This document shows, piece by piece, positions 1 through 8,979 of a stretch of DNA of 64,000 bases. Under the pieces are notes generated by a model, which was given only the letters and a program-made list of their open reading frames with translations, had not been told where the DNA came from and searched no databases. Where the stretch lies: the NCBI GenBank assembly GCA_035356615.1, contig DAOQSN010000007.1, positions 1 through 64,000 on the forward strand, written 5' to 3'. The stretch comes from JAKQDH01 sp029558835 (lineage in GTDB: Bacteria > Planctomycetota > Phycisphaerae > UBA1845). The translations under genes and the position numbers were made by a program. How positions within the stretch are numbered: the stretch's first letter is position 1; every line of letters begins with the position of its first letter.

Positions 1-42
1 CGTGACGCGAGCCTGTGCGCCCGCGTCACCCGGGCCGAATCA

Positions 43-2919
43 CTACGGGCAACCCACGCCGGTCGGCTTCGGCGTACCGAACCAGACGTCGTACTGGCTC
101 GCCCCGTTGAGCAGGTTGATCTCCGTGGTCAAGTCCGCCACGGTGATCGTCCCGCTCTGGTTGATGTCTGCCTCCCAAAGCGCCACCGACCCGCCACCCA
201 GCGCGATGTTGAGCCGCTGAATGAGCTGGGTGATGTCCTGCGCGTTCGTGAACGACGACCCATCGACGTTACCCGGGTGCTTGTAGTACCTCACAAACGC
301 CCCGCCGTTGTAGCGGATCGTCGTGACGTGCCCCACACCCAGCGCCGGCGCCGGGGCGCCCACGTCATAGGCCGAGATACCATGCGCCAGGTTGATCGTG
401 TACACGCCCGCCGGGCCTTCCACCACGCTGGTGATGGCATTGGGTCCGCACTGCGGCGAGAAGCCGGTCTCACACAGTTCCCAGCACGCCATATCGCCGG
501 CGCCCGGCACACCCAGGTCAATGGTGATCGGTACCCAGCCACTCGGCTCACCGATACCTTTGCACGGCGTCAATCCCGCAACCGGGTGAGGCTGCGTGGC
601 GTCCGTGATCCCGTTCGGCGGGTGGGGCACGAAGCGCGTCTCCGGCGGGCAGACGATGATGTCGCCGCAAGGCGGAACGAACGGGTCCGGATAGCAGCTC
701 TGCCACGTGGCGAACCGCTTGGGCGCCGGGCATAGCCACTCGAAGACGTTCTCGGTGCATGTCTGATTGGCATCATCGCAGCAAGCACCCACGAGCGGAT
801 ACGTTTCGTGATCCACGTAGACCAAGTTCGCCACGTGCAATCCCTGGCCGGGCAGCGGCGACGTGTACAGCGGCACGCAGGCCGTCGGAAAGACGAAAGT
901 AGCGATGGGCGGCACGCAGCCGATCGGCGCTTCCAAGCGGACCGCGCTCTGGTTGAACAGCGCGTCGCCGCTGGGCAACTGCACCTCGAAGAACACGTCG
1001 AAGAAACTGTCGACGACCCAAGGTTCCGAGGGGCTTTCCAGACCGGCACCGAGAGTGGATTGCACCTCCTCCAACCCGCGCCCGGCCCGGAGGATGACCC
1101 CATCCTGACTGGTGAGCCCCATGCTGACGATCTCGGTGTCGATTACGTCAAAGTGGCCATCGGGATTGCCGACTCCTGGAAAGTAGACGGAATAGTCTAA
1201 CGGCATCGACCGCAGCACCAGCGCGGGACCGGTCAGGGAGATGTGCGTATCCGCAACGCAGTCGAAGTTCACGTCGAGCCCCACGTAAGCGGCGGTGGGC
1301 ATCAGGTCGTATCCTCCCGGGCACTCGCCTACCCAGTACGAACCCGGCCCGCAGTCCTGGCAGGGTTGGTCATAGCCGCCGCCTTCGCAGAGGTCGTCCA
1401 TGCCGTTACCATTGAGGTCGCCGGCGCACTCGGTGTCGTCGCCCTGGAACTCGCCTCCTTCGAGGTAGCAGTCTTCCTCGGAGGTCACATAGCACGTCCA
1501 ATCGGGCAGGCAGCAGGCCCCACACGCCGGGCAGCCGGCCGGGCGGGCACAGTGCTCATGCGGATGGGCGCCAAAGGACGAGTGGCACGTCTCCGGACAA
1601 CAGACCGCACCGGTGCGGTCCACGCGCAGGGCACCGCCGGCGAACCCGTCGAAGGAACACGCCTCGTAATACTCGTCGATCGTCCACGGAGCATCGTCCG
1701 TGGTTTGCATCAGGATGTCGATGCCGGGGTCGAACGTCCGCGTATCGTACGGCGGGTCGACCCGCGTGAACGTATAGACAGGCTGGACGTAGAAGGACGC
1801 GCTGAACGTCCCTCCCGCAGCGTCCATCTTGGTGGCCATCAGCATGCCCGTCGGCGCTGGGCCGGCAAGCGTCGCCTCAACGTTCCAGAACCCACTTCCA
1901 CCCACGTGAATCGGGTCACAACTGACCAGGTTCAACTCGGTCAACGCGATAGGCACCACGGCCGAGGAGGGCAGGGGCAGCGGGAAGCACATCAGGTCCA
2001 GGCGCTCGATAACCGTGTCGATGCCGCCTGTCGCCCCTTGCAGGGAGATGATTCCGTCGAACGGATCCGACCCGGGATCGAAGAAGCCGGTCGGGATCGG
2101 CGTGTCGGCAAAGTTGGCGAAGGTGCCACCACACTCGGTGGACCAGCAGTCCTGCCCCGGCAGGACGCATTCCATATTGAACGGCCAGGCCATAACCGCG
2201 GCGTTGTACACCTCTGCCGGCGCGGCACTGGTCGGCTCCTGGGCCCACGCGATGATCTTGATGTCGTTGCGGTTCGCCCAGCTCTCCGCGTCAAACGCAA
2301 ACTGCCGCATGACGACCTGGCAACCGCCCGGCGTGAGGTAAATGTCCTGCGAGGCCGACGCCTGCTTCAGCCCGTTGCGATGGTATGAGGGGCTGCTGGG
2401 CCAGTGGTCCAGCACCTGCACGATGTGGATGCGCATGTTGCGCGCGGTGCCGTCCAAGTCCATGCAGACGCGGGCCTGCACGCGGTAGTTGGCGGGTCCG
2501 ATCGGCTCGGCCACCAACTCAATATGCATGTCGGTCGGAGTCGCGAGCAAGGCCAACAAATGGGATTCGTATTGGGCGTAGGACCACACGCCCGGCAGCG
2601 ACACTACGCCGGAGAACCACGTCGTCGGCACGAAGCCCACGCCGTAGAAACTCGCGCGCTGCGTGCCCCACGGGATCGCGTACGAATCACCAAAGTGCTC
2701 CTGGACCAACGCAAACGAGTCGGGATACGCATCCATCAACTGGCTCAATGTCTCCCCGACGGTTTGGCAGTCCGGATATTGGATGGCCGTGAACTCCTCC
2801 CCCAGCACGACACGTTCGGCCGCCGTCGCCGCGCCGGCACCGAGGCCGACCACCACCAGTCCCCACGCCAGCAACGCGGGACAACCCGTACGCCACTTCC
2901 TCCCACGACCGTGAAACAT
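43..2919 (-). CDS. Secreted Cys-rich protein, Omp28-like N-terminus, dockerin-like C-terminus
   Basis: A protein of 958 residues, exported and probably surface-attached; its precise function is unknown. The start at 2919 is preferred over an ATG 42 bp upstream because GGGAG lies 7 bp before it and a signal peptide (basic n-region, then a Leu/Val/Gly core, cleavage near ATAA) follows at once. Residues about 35-250 resemble the Omp28/thioredoxin-like fold of planctomycete and Bacteroidetes exoproteins, but the usual CxxC is reduced to YPDC, so redox activity is doubtful. Two GACC modules with regularly spaced Cys lie in the middle and late part. The last 190 residues form a module shared with the beta-helix protein at 35617-38124 and end in a dockerin-like calcium loop (DINQSGTITVADL). 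It stands alone on this strand. Confidence 0.75.
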   Translation of the reverse strand: MFHGRGRKWRTGCPALLAWGLVVVGLGAGAATAAERVVLGEEFTAIQYPDCQTVGETLSQLMDAYPDSFALVQEHFGDSYAIPWGTQRASFYGVGFVPTTWFSGVVSLPGVWSYAQYESHLLALLATPTDMHIELVAEPIGPANYRVQARVCMDLDGTARNMRIHIVQVLDHWPSSPSYHRNGLKQASASQDIYLTPGGCQVVMRQFAFDAESWANRNDIKIIAWAQEPTSAAPAEVYNAAVMAWPFNMECVLPGQDCWSTECGGTFANFADTPIPTGFFDPGSDPFDGIISLQGATGGIDTVIERLDLMCFPLPLPSSAVVPIALTELNLVSCDPIHVGGSGFWNVEATLAGPAPTGMLMATKMDAAGGTFSASFYVQPVYTFTRVDPPYDTRTFDPGIDILMQTTDDAPWTIDEYYEACSFDGFAGGALRVDRTGAVCCPETCHSSFGAHPHEHCARPAGCPACGACCLPDWTCYVTSEEDCYLEGGEFQGDDTECAGDLNGNGMDDLCEGGGYDQPCQDCGPGSYWVGECPGGYDLMPTAAYVGLDVNFDCVADTHISLTGPALVLRSMPLDYSVYFPGVGNPDGHFDVIDTEIVSMGLTSQDGVILRAGRGLEEVQSTLGAGLESPSEPWVVDSFFDVFFEVQLPSGDALFNQSAVRLEAPIGCVPPIATFVFPTACVPLYTSPLPGQGLHVANLVYVDHETYPLVGACCDDANQTCTENVFEWLCPAPKRFATWQSCYPDPFVPPCGDIIVCPPETRFVPHPPNGITDATQPHPVAGLTPCKGIGEPSGWVPITIDLGVPGAGDMACWELCETGFSPQCGPNAITSVVEGPAGVYTINLAHGISAYDVGAPAPALGVGHVTTIRYNGGAFVRYYKHPGNVDGSSFTNAQDITQLIQRLNIALGGGSVALWEADINQSGTITVADLTTEINLLNGASQYDVWFGTPKPTGVGCP

Positions 2920-3407
2920 GTTTCCACTCCCTGACCCTGGTAGAACACCGCGAGCGGCCACCCGCTTCCGAGCGGGCCGCCGCCTGATTGGTTCCGCTTT
3001 GTGACTCTACGAGTATGCCCCTCCGCGACACGCGAGGGAGATCGACCCCCATATCCGCATTACGTTGATTTTACCGGATTGCCGACCCGGAATCCAGACA
3101 CTACCGGCGGAAAGCAGGTCGCGGGTGGCGGCGAGGATAGTGCCCCACCTACCCCGCGGGCGCCCGGGACGGCGGGGCTCCAGGGCACTCTTTCCCGGAA
3201 CCGTCGCAGCCGGAGCTTGTTCCGGCCACGTTCGACGAGGTAGAATAGGCCCATCTCGTCGGCGTGCCGGGGCGTATTTCGGGACGGCCCCGGCAGCAGG
3301 CCCCGTCTTCCCCAGGGACCGGCCCCGGGGCCTTCTCAGCGACATTGGGGGGAGAAGGCCGGGCACCGACACCGTCCGCCGGCGACCGTCTCGAAGCGTG
3401 AGGCCCC
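2920..3407. other. Intergenic region between divergent genes
   Basis: This 488-bp region lies between the divergently transcribed secreted-protein gene and the DUF1702-like gene. No convincing ORF, tRNA or strong repeat is visible. Promoters for both directions should lie here, but no consensus box can be assigned by eye. Confidence 0.5.
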
Positions 3408-4496
3408 ATGTCCTGGCTGGTCTGGAGTAGCGCGGTTGCTATCCCGCTGCTGGCGGCGACCCTCGTGGCGACGGGATGGTGGCGACCGGTCGTCTTGGGC
3501 TGCTTCCGCATCGCGGCCCACCGGATGACGGTTGGCCACTTGGCGCTGAACGTGGCCCCAGAACACACTGCACGGGTGGATGCCGTACTCCAGGCTTTTG
3601 CGGCCGGCTTCAACGCGATGATCACCACCCCGCAGGACGAGGGATGGCAACGTTTCTGCGCATCCTTACCTTCGTTAAGCCGCCCCTTTGCGGAGGAAGG
3701 GGTGGCGATGGGTTATTCCCTTCGACATCCGGGGCGGTTCCGCGCCGCCGAGTTTGAGACGCAACTCGTGCGGGTGCGGCCGGGGTTTCGCTACCTGCAC
3801 TACGTCGGCCTGGGTTTCTGGTGGGGCATGCGCGGGCGACGGCCGGAGGAACTGGCGACGATGGTGTCCGGGCTGGACCCGCTCTACCGCTTCCTTTGCT
3901 TCGATGGGTACGGGTTCAAGCACGCGTTCTTCGACTATCCGCGCGATCCCGGCGTCTTCGGCAAGTTCAGCGGCCTCGCCGGCTATGCACGGAACGCCGC
4001 CTATCAGGGTGCCGGGCGGGCGCTGTTCTTTCTCTTCATGGACAACCCCGCGGTGCTCATCGAGCATGTTCAGCGGTTGGGCCCTCATGCCGTGGACGCA
4101 GCCAGCGGCCTGGGATTGGCCTCCGTGTTTATCTTCCACGACCGGATCGACATCGCCCAGCAACTGGCCACCCGTTTGCCCGAAGCCTGGCACGCAAGCA
4201 TGCAACTCGGCATGTGCTTCGGGCTCAAGGCCCGGTCGATCAATGATCCTCAGCAATTCAGCGCGGACCTCGGCGGCATGCCGTCGCCGGTGCGTGATGC
4301 AGTACGAGCGGCCGTCGAAGCGTGCGACCGCATCGAGGCGGAGGTTCGTGCGGCCGGCGCGCCTGACGGCTACCGTTGCTGGCGGGAAGGAGTGGCCGCT
4401 TGGATGATGGAGCACTTGCAGTATCCTCTGGCAGGCGTGCGCATGTCTTCGGCAGTTGAGTCAGCGCGCGCACAGTCCCCCGGAGTCGCAGTATGA
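3408..4496 (+). CDS. DUF1702-family protein
   Basis: A protein of 362 residues with a hydrophobic N-terminal segment (about residues 5-25), probably a membrane anchor. The body has features I associate with DUF1702: the segment around FDGYGFKHAFF, a following YQGAGRALFF, and a later Gly-rich GLGLASVF stretch. DUF1702 proteins are known from polyketide and polyene clusters, including enediyne cassettes, but their reaction is not established. The stop codon overlaps the start of the ketoacyl synthase gene by 4 bp (ATGA), so the two are very probably translated together and work in one acyl-chain pathway. The start has GAGG just upstream. The family assignment is from motif memory and should be treated as provisional. 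Confidence 0.6.
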   Translation: MSWLVWSSAVAIPLLAATLVATGWWRPVVLGCFRIAAHRMTVGHLALNVAPEHTARVDAVLQAFAAGFNAMITTPQDEGWQRFCASLPSLSRPFAEEGVAMGYSLRHPGRFRAAEFETQLVRVRPGFRYLHYVGLGFWWGMRGRRPEELATMVSGLDPLYRFLCFDGYGFKHAFFDYPRDPGVFGKFSGLAGYARNAAYQGAGRALFFLFMDNPAVLIEHVQRLGPHAVDAASGLGLASVFIFHDRIDIAQQLATRLPEAWHASMQLGMCFGLKARSINDPQQFSADLGGMPSPVRDAVRAAVEACDRIEAEVRAAGAPDGYRCWREGVAAWMMEHLQYPLAGVRMSSAVESARAQSPGVAV

Positions 4497-5761
4497 CGGA
4501 CCGGTGGCGTGAGGTGTGGGTAACGGGGCTGGGCCCGGTAACGCCCATCGGCATCGGCTGCGACGCCTTCTGGTCGTCGCTGCACACAGGAAAGCTGAAC
4601 GTCCGCGCGCGGGCGTTGCCGGTAGACGTGGCACGAGCGGTCGATCTGCCGCTGGTGTCGATGCTGCCCGCCGAGGAGATTCCCGGCATGGCCGGCTATG
4701 CCGATACGCTGGCCACGCAGCGCTGCGCCGGCTGCCGCGACCTGGGTTATGCCCTGCTGGCGGCGCGTCTGGCCTTGCACGACGCGGGGTGGGAGCCCGA
4801 CCGGCTGCCGGCCCGTATGGGCGTGGTTCAAGCCTTTGAGGCCCCCGGAATCGAGCGAACGGTCAGTGCCCTCTTCGAGCTGCTGTCGACTCCCCCGCCC
4901 CCCACCGGACCCGGGCCTGTGTATGACCTGCTGGCCCCGTACTTCTACGCGATGCAGCCGTTCCTTTACGTGCACCTGATGGGCAAAGCCCTCGGCCTGC
5001 ACGGGCTGTCCACCAGTGTGCACAACGCGTGCACCTCGGGGCTGGTGGCCTTGCACGTGGCCGCACAGGGCATCCGCGACGGCTCGGCCGACGCCATGCT
5101 CGTCGTGGGCGGCGAAGCCTTCGAGACGGCCGTCCGGCTCGAGTGGTTCCGACGCCTCGATGTGTACGCCATGAGCGGTACGATGCGGCCCTTCGACGCC
5201 GAGCCACTGGGCTTCTACGTCGGTGAGGGCGCGGGGGCCATCCTGCTCGAAGCCGCAGATGCCGCACAGGGTCGTGGTGCCCGCCCGTATGCCGTGTACC
5301 TGGGGGGCTCATTTGCCCAGCAGAGCGCTCAACAGACCGTCCCCGACCTAAGCGCCGCACGGTTGGCCGGGGTCATCGGCGAGGCGTTGCGCAACGCCCG
5401 TGTCGCGGCTCGCGACGTCGATCTGATCGTCCCGCACGGCGCCGCCACCACGCTGTGCGACGCTTATGAGGCCAAGTGCCTTGACCAGGCGCTCGGCGGG
5501 CAGGCGACGGACGCTGTAGGCACCGCGTTCAAGCCGCAAGTCGGGCACCTGCTGGCCGCCAGCGGCGTGATCGACACCGTGGCGGCGCTGCTGGCCGTCA
5601 GACATAGCACGGTCCCGCCCACGCTGCACACGCGTCCAGGGCACTCCGTGCTGCCCGTGCCGCTGGCCGGCGAACTCCTGACGCGGCCACTCAACGTCCT
5701 CCTCAAGCTGTCCACCGGTTTCACCGGTCACGACGCGGCCGTGGTCTTCCGTCGGGTCTGA
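4493..5761 (+). CDS. Beta-ketoacyl synthase (KAS II-like)
   Basis: A condensing enzyme of 422 residues, the usual length for FabF-type or polyketide-type ketosynthases. The thiolase-fold active site is complete: Cys180 in NACTSG, His315 in VPHGAATT and His352 in VGHLLAASG. This predicts decarboxylative Claisen condensation of malonyl-thioester with an acyl primer. The residues around Cys180 and His315 depart from the housekeeping FabF forms (DTACSSS, NAHGTS), so this is more likely a specialised enzyme than the main fatty-acid synthase. No acyl carrier protein, ketoreductase or malonyl transferase is adjacent; those partners must be supplied from elsewhere. Coupled by an ATGA overlap to the DUF1702-like gene upstream. 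Confidence 0.85.
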   Translation: MTDRWREVWVTGLGPVTPIGIGCDAFWSSLHTGKLNVRARALPVDVARAVDLPLVSMLPAEEIPGMAGYADTLATQRCAGCRDLGYALLAARLALHDAGWEPDRLPARMGVVQAFEAPGIERTVSALFELLSTPPPPTGPGPVYDLLAPYFYAMQPFLYVHLMGKALGLHGLSTSVHNACTSGLVALHVAAQGIRDGSADAMLVVGGEAFETAVRLEWFRRLDVYAMSGTMRPFDAEPLGFYVGEGAGAILLEAADAAQGRGARPYAVYLGGSFAQQSAQQTVPDLSAARLAGVIGEALRNARVAARDVDLIVPHGAATTLCDAYEAKCLDQALGGQATDAVGTAFKPQVGHLLAASGVIDTVAALLAVRHSTVPPTLHTRPGHSVLPVPLAGELLTRPLNVLLKLSTGFTGHDAAVVFRRV

Positions 5762-6121
5762 CGACCAACGCCCGGGGCTTCGCGAAGAACTTCCTTCTGT
5801 GCGGTGCCGTGGGCAACGCTCGATCAGGAATTCCGAGAGCCCCCATACCGCCACTGCGATTCTGCCCAGTTTCACGCACAGCACCTTCGGTCCAGCGCCG
5901 ACCGAGCACAGCGGCTGGCGTTGGACACGGGTGTCCGACCAGCGACGGTGTGACCTCACTGGCGTTCCCATAGCGGTGTGATACGCTGTGGGGGTACCCC
6001 GGTGTAGCTTACACGGGCGTGAGCCTCGGCTTGGGTGATTGGCGCGCCAGGCGCGGCCGCGAGCGTGGCAACGGGGCGGCTTAAGTCACTTCCGTCAATC
6101 CGGAACATGGGAGGAACTGCG
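5762..6121. other. Intergenic region, no gene seen
   Basis: The 360 bp between the ketoacyl synthase and the small lipoprotein hold only short ORFs without ribosome binding sites. A GGGAGGA Shine-Dalgarno near the right end (about 6109-6115) belongs to the lipoprotein gene. Confidence 0.5.
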
Positions 6122-6694
6122 ATGAGACGCATCGGCTCGATTGGTGTGTTGGCGGTTATCGTGGCGACGGTGTTGTTGCCCGGCTGTTCAGCCCCACGCG
6201 TGGACTTCACGACCATCTCGTGCCCGCCGCGGGCTCCGGAGCTGGATGCCTACAACGTCTTCGTGGGCAAGTGGAATTGGCAGGCGACGCTCTTGAACGC
6301 CGACAAGGAGGACGAAGCCTGGACCGGCACGGCACAGTGGGATTGGACGCTTGATAACCGGTGCCTGCAAGGGCACATGTCGGTGAAGGGCGCGCACGCG
6401 GAGTTTCAGTCGGTCGGTCTGTGGAGCTGGCACCCGAAGGCCGACAAGTACGTGTGGACGATGTTCAACAACTGGGGCTACCCGCAACACGGCACGGCCA
6501 CGTACCAGGCGGCAACGAAGTGCTGGCGGATGTCGTACAAGAGCGTCGGCCTGGACGGAAGGACCAGTTACGGCATTTACACCATGAAGGTAGTCAACGA
6601 CGACACGCTGGAGTGGACGGTGAAGGAGTGGCGTTTCCCGCTGCACTTGTTCAAGAAGATGGAGATGACCGGCACGTACACGCGCGCGAAGTAG
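6122..6694 (+). CDS. Small lipoprotein, DUF1579-like
   Basis: A protein of 190 residues starting at 6122, chosen because GGGAGGA lies 6-7 bp upstream and a lipoprotein signal follows immediately: MRR, a hydrophobic Ile/Val/Leu run, then LLPGC with the lipid-modified Cys near residue 20. The mature part is rich in Trp and beta-strand-like segments (WNWQATLLN, WTLDNRCLQG, WSWHPKADKY) resembling DUF1579/lipocalin-like proteins, which may bind small hydrophobic ligands. It is predicted to sit on a membrane facing the periplasm. It follows the ketoacyl synthase on the same strand but 360 bp away, so a shared role is only possible. Function not established. Confidence 0.65.
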   Translation: MRRIGSIGVLAVIVATVLLPGCSAPRVDFTTISCPPRAPELDAYNVFVGKWNWQATLLNADKEDEAWTGTAQWDWTLDNRCLQGHMSVKGAHAEFQSVGLWSWHPKADKYVWTMFNNWGYPQHGTATYQAATKCWRMSYKSVGLDGRTSYGIYTMKVVNDDTLEWTVKEWRFPLHLFKKMEMTGTYTRAK

Positions 6695-6731
6695 CTGGCT
6701 CCACAGCATAGGGAGACCGCCGGCGAGGCCA

Positions 6732-6834
6732 GGGTGGCATGGCCAAGCGCTATGGCGCCAGGTCTTGTCGTCGACGGACGGCTATTGGAACAGCAGGGCG
6801 GCGCCCGCCACGGGCGGACTTGGGCATGCCACCC
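6732..6834 (+). repeat. Palindromic repeat family A, copy 1
   Basis: An imperfect inverted repeat of about 100 bp. The left arm begins GGGTGGCATGGCCAAGCG and the right arm ends TTGGGCATGCCACCC. The inner parts of the arms are more degraded than in copies 2-5. A conserved flank resembling TCCCGGTTTCCC follows the right arm. Confidence 0.7.
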
Positions 6835-7054
6835 TCCCGGTTTCCCACTGGGGTGGTTCTATTGGGAACGAACGCGGTCCGCGGCTGGTAGGCTGACTCG
6901 GCGCCGCGAGCACCGCGCCGGGACACCAGCGACTGGTAAGGCGTGTCAAGGAGTCCGTCGTGCGGGTAGTGTAGGCCCCTGCGGCCGACAGGAGGTACTG
7001 CTCGCGTGTCTCTTCGCGGTGTCTCGGTCCTACGAAGAGTACGTGCGGAGGCTG

Positions 7055-7366
7055 TCAAGCCGGCTCGGGCGGCGGTTCCAGGAACACGCCGAGGGCATCC
7101 AGGGCCCGCGCGTAGTTCAGCAGGTTCTCCCGCTCAACGGCCACTTCGGGGCGGAGATGGGCGAAACCTTCGGGGTCGCGGTACGTCAAGCCCTGCTCGG
7201 CCAGTAGTCTGCGTGCGTCCTGGCAGCGTTCCCAGCACTCTGCTGCCAGGGTAAGTAAGTGGTGGTGTTCTTCCTCGAGGCAATGCATGTGGACCGCGTC
7301 CAGCCACCACTGTTGCGTCGGTGACGACAGATGGTGCGGGGGTTTCCAGCCGTTCAATCCCGTCAT
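7055..7366 (-). CDS. P27-type phage terminase small subunit-like protein
   Basis: A protein of 103 residues. The start at 7366 is preceded by GGGAGGG at good spacing and gives the N-terminus MTGLNGWKPPHHL; a longer in-frame start 54 bp upstream lacks this signal. The pattern resembles P27-family terminase small subunits, which recognise phage DNA for packaging: a Pro/His N-terminus, a WW-containing helix, LLAEQGLTYRD followed by HPAV-like LRPEVAVE, then a helix ending ALGVFLEPP. No large terminase, portal or capsid gene lies nearby, so this is an isolated relic, a domesticated gene, or a chance resemblance. The TTG-started signalling genes follow further along the same strand. Confidence 0.5.
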   Translation of the reverse strand: MTGLNGWKPPHHLSSPTQQWWLDAVHMHCLEEEHHHLLTLAAECWERCQDARRLLAEQGLTYRDPEGFAHLRPEVAVERENLLNYARALDALGVFLEPPPEPA

Positions 7367-7675
7367 CGTCAACCCTCCCGGACCCGGCGAAATGAAGGTC
7401 TCGCCTGCCGGCGCCCGCACGTCCGGCAGACCTCAGGACCGACAAGTTCAACAGAAAGGAATGTACGATTCCCCAAGCGATTGAGCCAAGGCGGTGCCGA
7501 TAACGTCACGATGGGCGGGTGTGTTGAGGTGCTGCCGGGCGCGCCCGCCTGCGGCTGACGACGGCGACCGGGAGGCGACGCCTGCTGACCGTCGCGCGAG
7601 CGGCGCCGCAGGTCCGTGAATTCGCGTCCGCAGACTTGCCGGGCCCAGGTCTGAGGCTCGGGGCGCGTCGACGCA
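7367..7675. other. Intergenic region, no gene seen
   Basis: Roughly 310 bp separate the stop of the PilZ-receiver gene (7676) from the start of the small terminase-like gene. No supported ORF, RNA gene or repeat was recognised. Confidence 0.4.
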
Positions 7676-8950
7676 CTACTTGCCCGGAGCAACTTGGGGC
7701 GGCTTCGCGGCGACCTTCACGACGGTTGCAGGCGACGATGCGGGGGCGGCCAGCAGGTCCGCACCGAGGCTCGTCGCATCTACTGCGATGCGCTCGGAAG
7801 GCGGCACGGGTTGTGGCTCCGGGGCCGGGGTTGGGCTCGGCCTCCAGGGCTTCCGCTCGTTGGGTTGGTTGCGGACACGCGCGTTGCGGCAGAGTTTCAT
7901 CAGGTCGCGTACCACCGGGGCCACGTCCACCGGGTGACGGCCTTCGGCCAGGGCCTTTTCGACGCTCGTGGCACGCTCAGTAATGGGGAGAAAGCCGAAG
8001 CTCGCCCCGTTGGCCTTCAGCCCTCGACAAAGGCGGAGCAGCTCCCCGGCGTCTTCGCCGCGGAGGGCATGCTCGATTCTCATCAGCGCGGCCGGCAGTT
8101 CGCGCACAAACTGGTCCGCCAGCTCCAGCAGCGTCGGATCGTCACCGAGCGTGCTCATCAGCACCTCTTCCCGCAAAGACGCCAGCAGCTCCGAGAGGTG
8201 CTCGGGCTTGATGGGCTTGGGCAGGTGACGGTCGCACCCGGCCGCCAAGGCATGCTCCGCCACGGCCGAGTCGCCTTGGGCGCTGACGGTGACGATCGGT
8301 CCGGAGTAGCCCCGGGCCCGCAGCGCCCGTGTGGCCGCCAGCCCGTCCATCACCGGCATCGTCAGGTCCATCAGGATCAGGTCATAGGACGCCCGCAATG
8401 TCTTCTCCATCGCCTCCTGACCGTTGGCCGCCAAGTCCACCTCCGCGTTGAGTTGCCGCAGGTAGTGGGCCAGCAGCTTGGCCATTACGACCTCGTCTTC
8501 CACGACGAGCACCCGCGCCCCCAATGCGGCCGGCGTGAACGCCGAGACGTCCACCGAGTCATCGAACTTGACGCGGACCTCGTGCACGCCCCCCTCGACG
8601 AGTCGGCAACCCACGACCGTTCCCCGCGCCTCCTGGCGTGCACCGTGGGTCGTGAGCAGTTGCACGGAGCACTCGGACCCGCAGTGCACGTAGCTGCCGT
8701 GCAGAAACGCCACGCCGCCGTCGCTGAGATTCCGGGTGGGTACCAGAAACGCGGTCGGCGAACTGTCGCCGGGTTGCCTGACCTTGACCAGCAGGCCCTG
8801 CACGCGGTAGCTGTAGCGCGCGCTGCCCCGGCGGTCGGCGCCGGCGGAATCCGAACCCTCGTCCAGTCGGTCCAGCATGGCGCGAACGTCCTCCTCGTCG
8901 ATGCGGATAGCGCGGTACACGCGGTTGGCCTGGGTTTCCGGTTTAGCCAA
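7676..8950 (-). CDS. PilZ-receiver-degenerate HPt protein (1)
   Basis: A cytoplasmic signalling protein of 424 residues. It starts at a TTG (8950) supported by GAGGAGAG 5 bp upstream. Order of domains: a PilZ-like domain (about 40-140; RRxxR-like RGSARYSYR and the DGGVAF turn), a receiver domain (about 145-262) with phospho-acceptor Asp195 and the Lys-Pro of PKPIKPE, then an HPt-like four-helix region (about 275-345). In the HPt motif HxLKGxxxxxG the acceptor His is Arg309 (CRGLKANGASFGF), so phosphotransfer through it is not expected. PilZ domains bind c-di-GMP, so the protein could combine phosphorylation and c-di-GMP input. It is separated by 29 bp from its paralog upstream, which argues for one operon. 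A Pro-rich tail follows the HPt region. Confidence 0.8.
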   Translation of the reverse strand: MAKPETQANRVYRAIRIDEEDVRAMLDRLDEGSDSAGADRRGSARYSYRVQGLLVKVRQPGDSSPTAFLVPTRNLSDGGVAFLHGSYVHCGSECSVQLLTTHGARQEARGTVVGCRLVEGGVHEVRVKFDDSVDVSAFTPAALGARVLVVEDEVVMAKLLAHYLRQLNAEVDLAANGQEAMEKTLRASYDLILMDLTMPVMDGLAATRALRARGYSGPIVTVSAQGDSAVAEHALAAGCDRHLPKPIKPEHLSELLASLREEVLMSTLGDDPTLLELADQFVRELPAALMRIEHALRGEDAGELLRLCRGLKANGASFGFLPITERATSVEKALAEGRHPVDVAPVVRDLMKLCRNARVRNQPNERKPWRPSPTPAPEPQPVPPSERIAVDATSLGADLLAAPASSPATVVKVAAKPPQVAPGK

Positions 8951-8979
8951 GGCGCTCTCCTCTCGTGTCTGTTCACGCT

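Noticed and set aside
1243..2388. Open frame of 381 codons on the plus strand opposite the first secreted-protein gene
   Set aside because: Antisense shadow of a high-GC gene; no ribosome binding site and composition typical of frame-shifted GC-rich coding.
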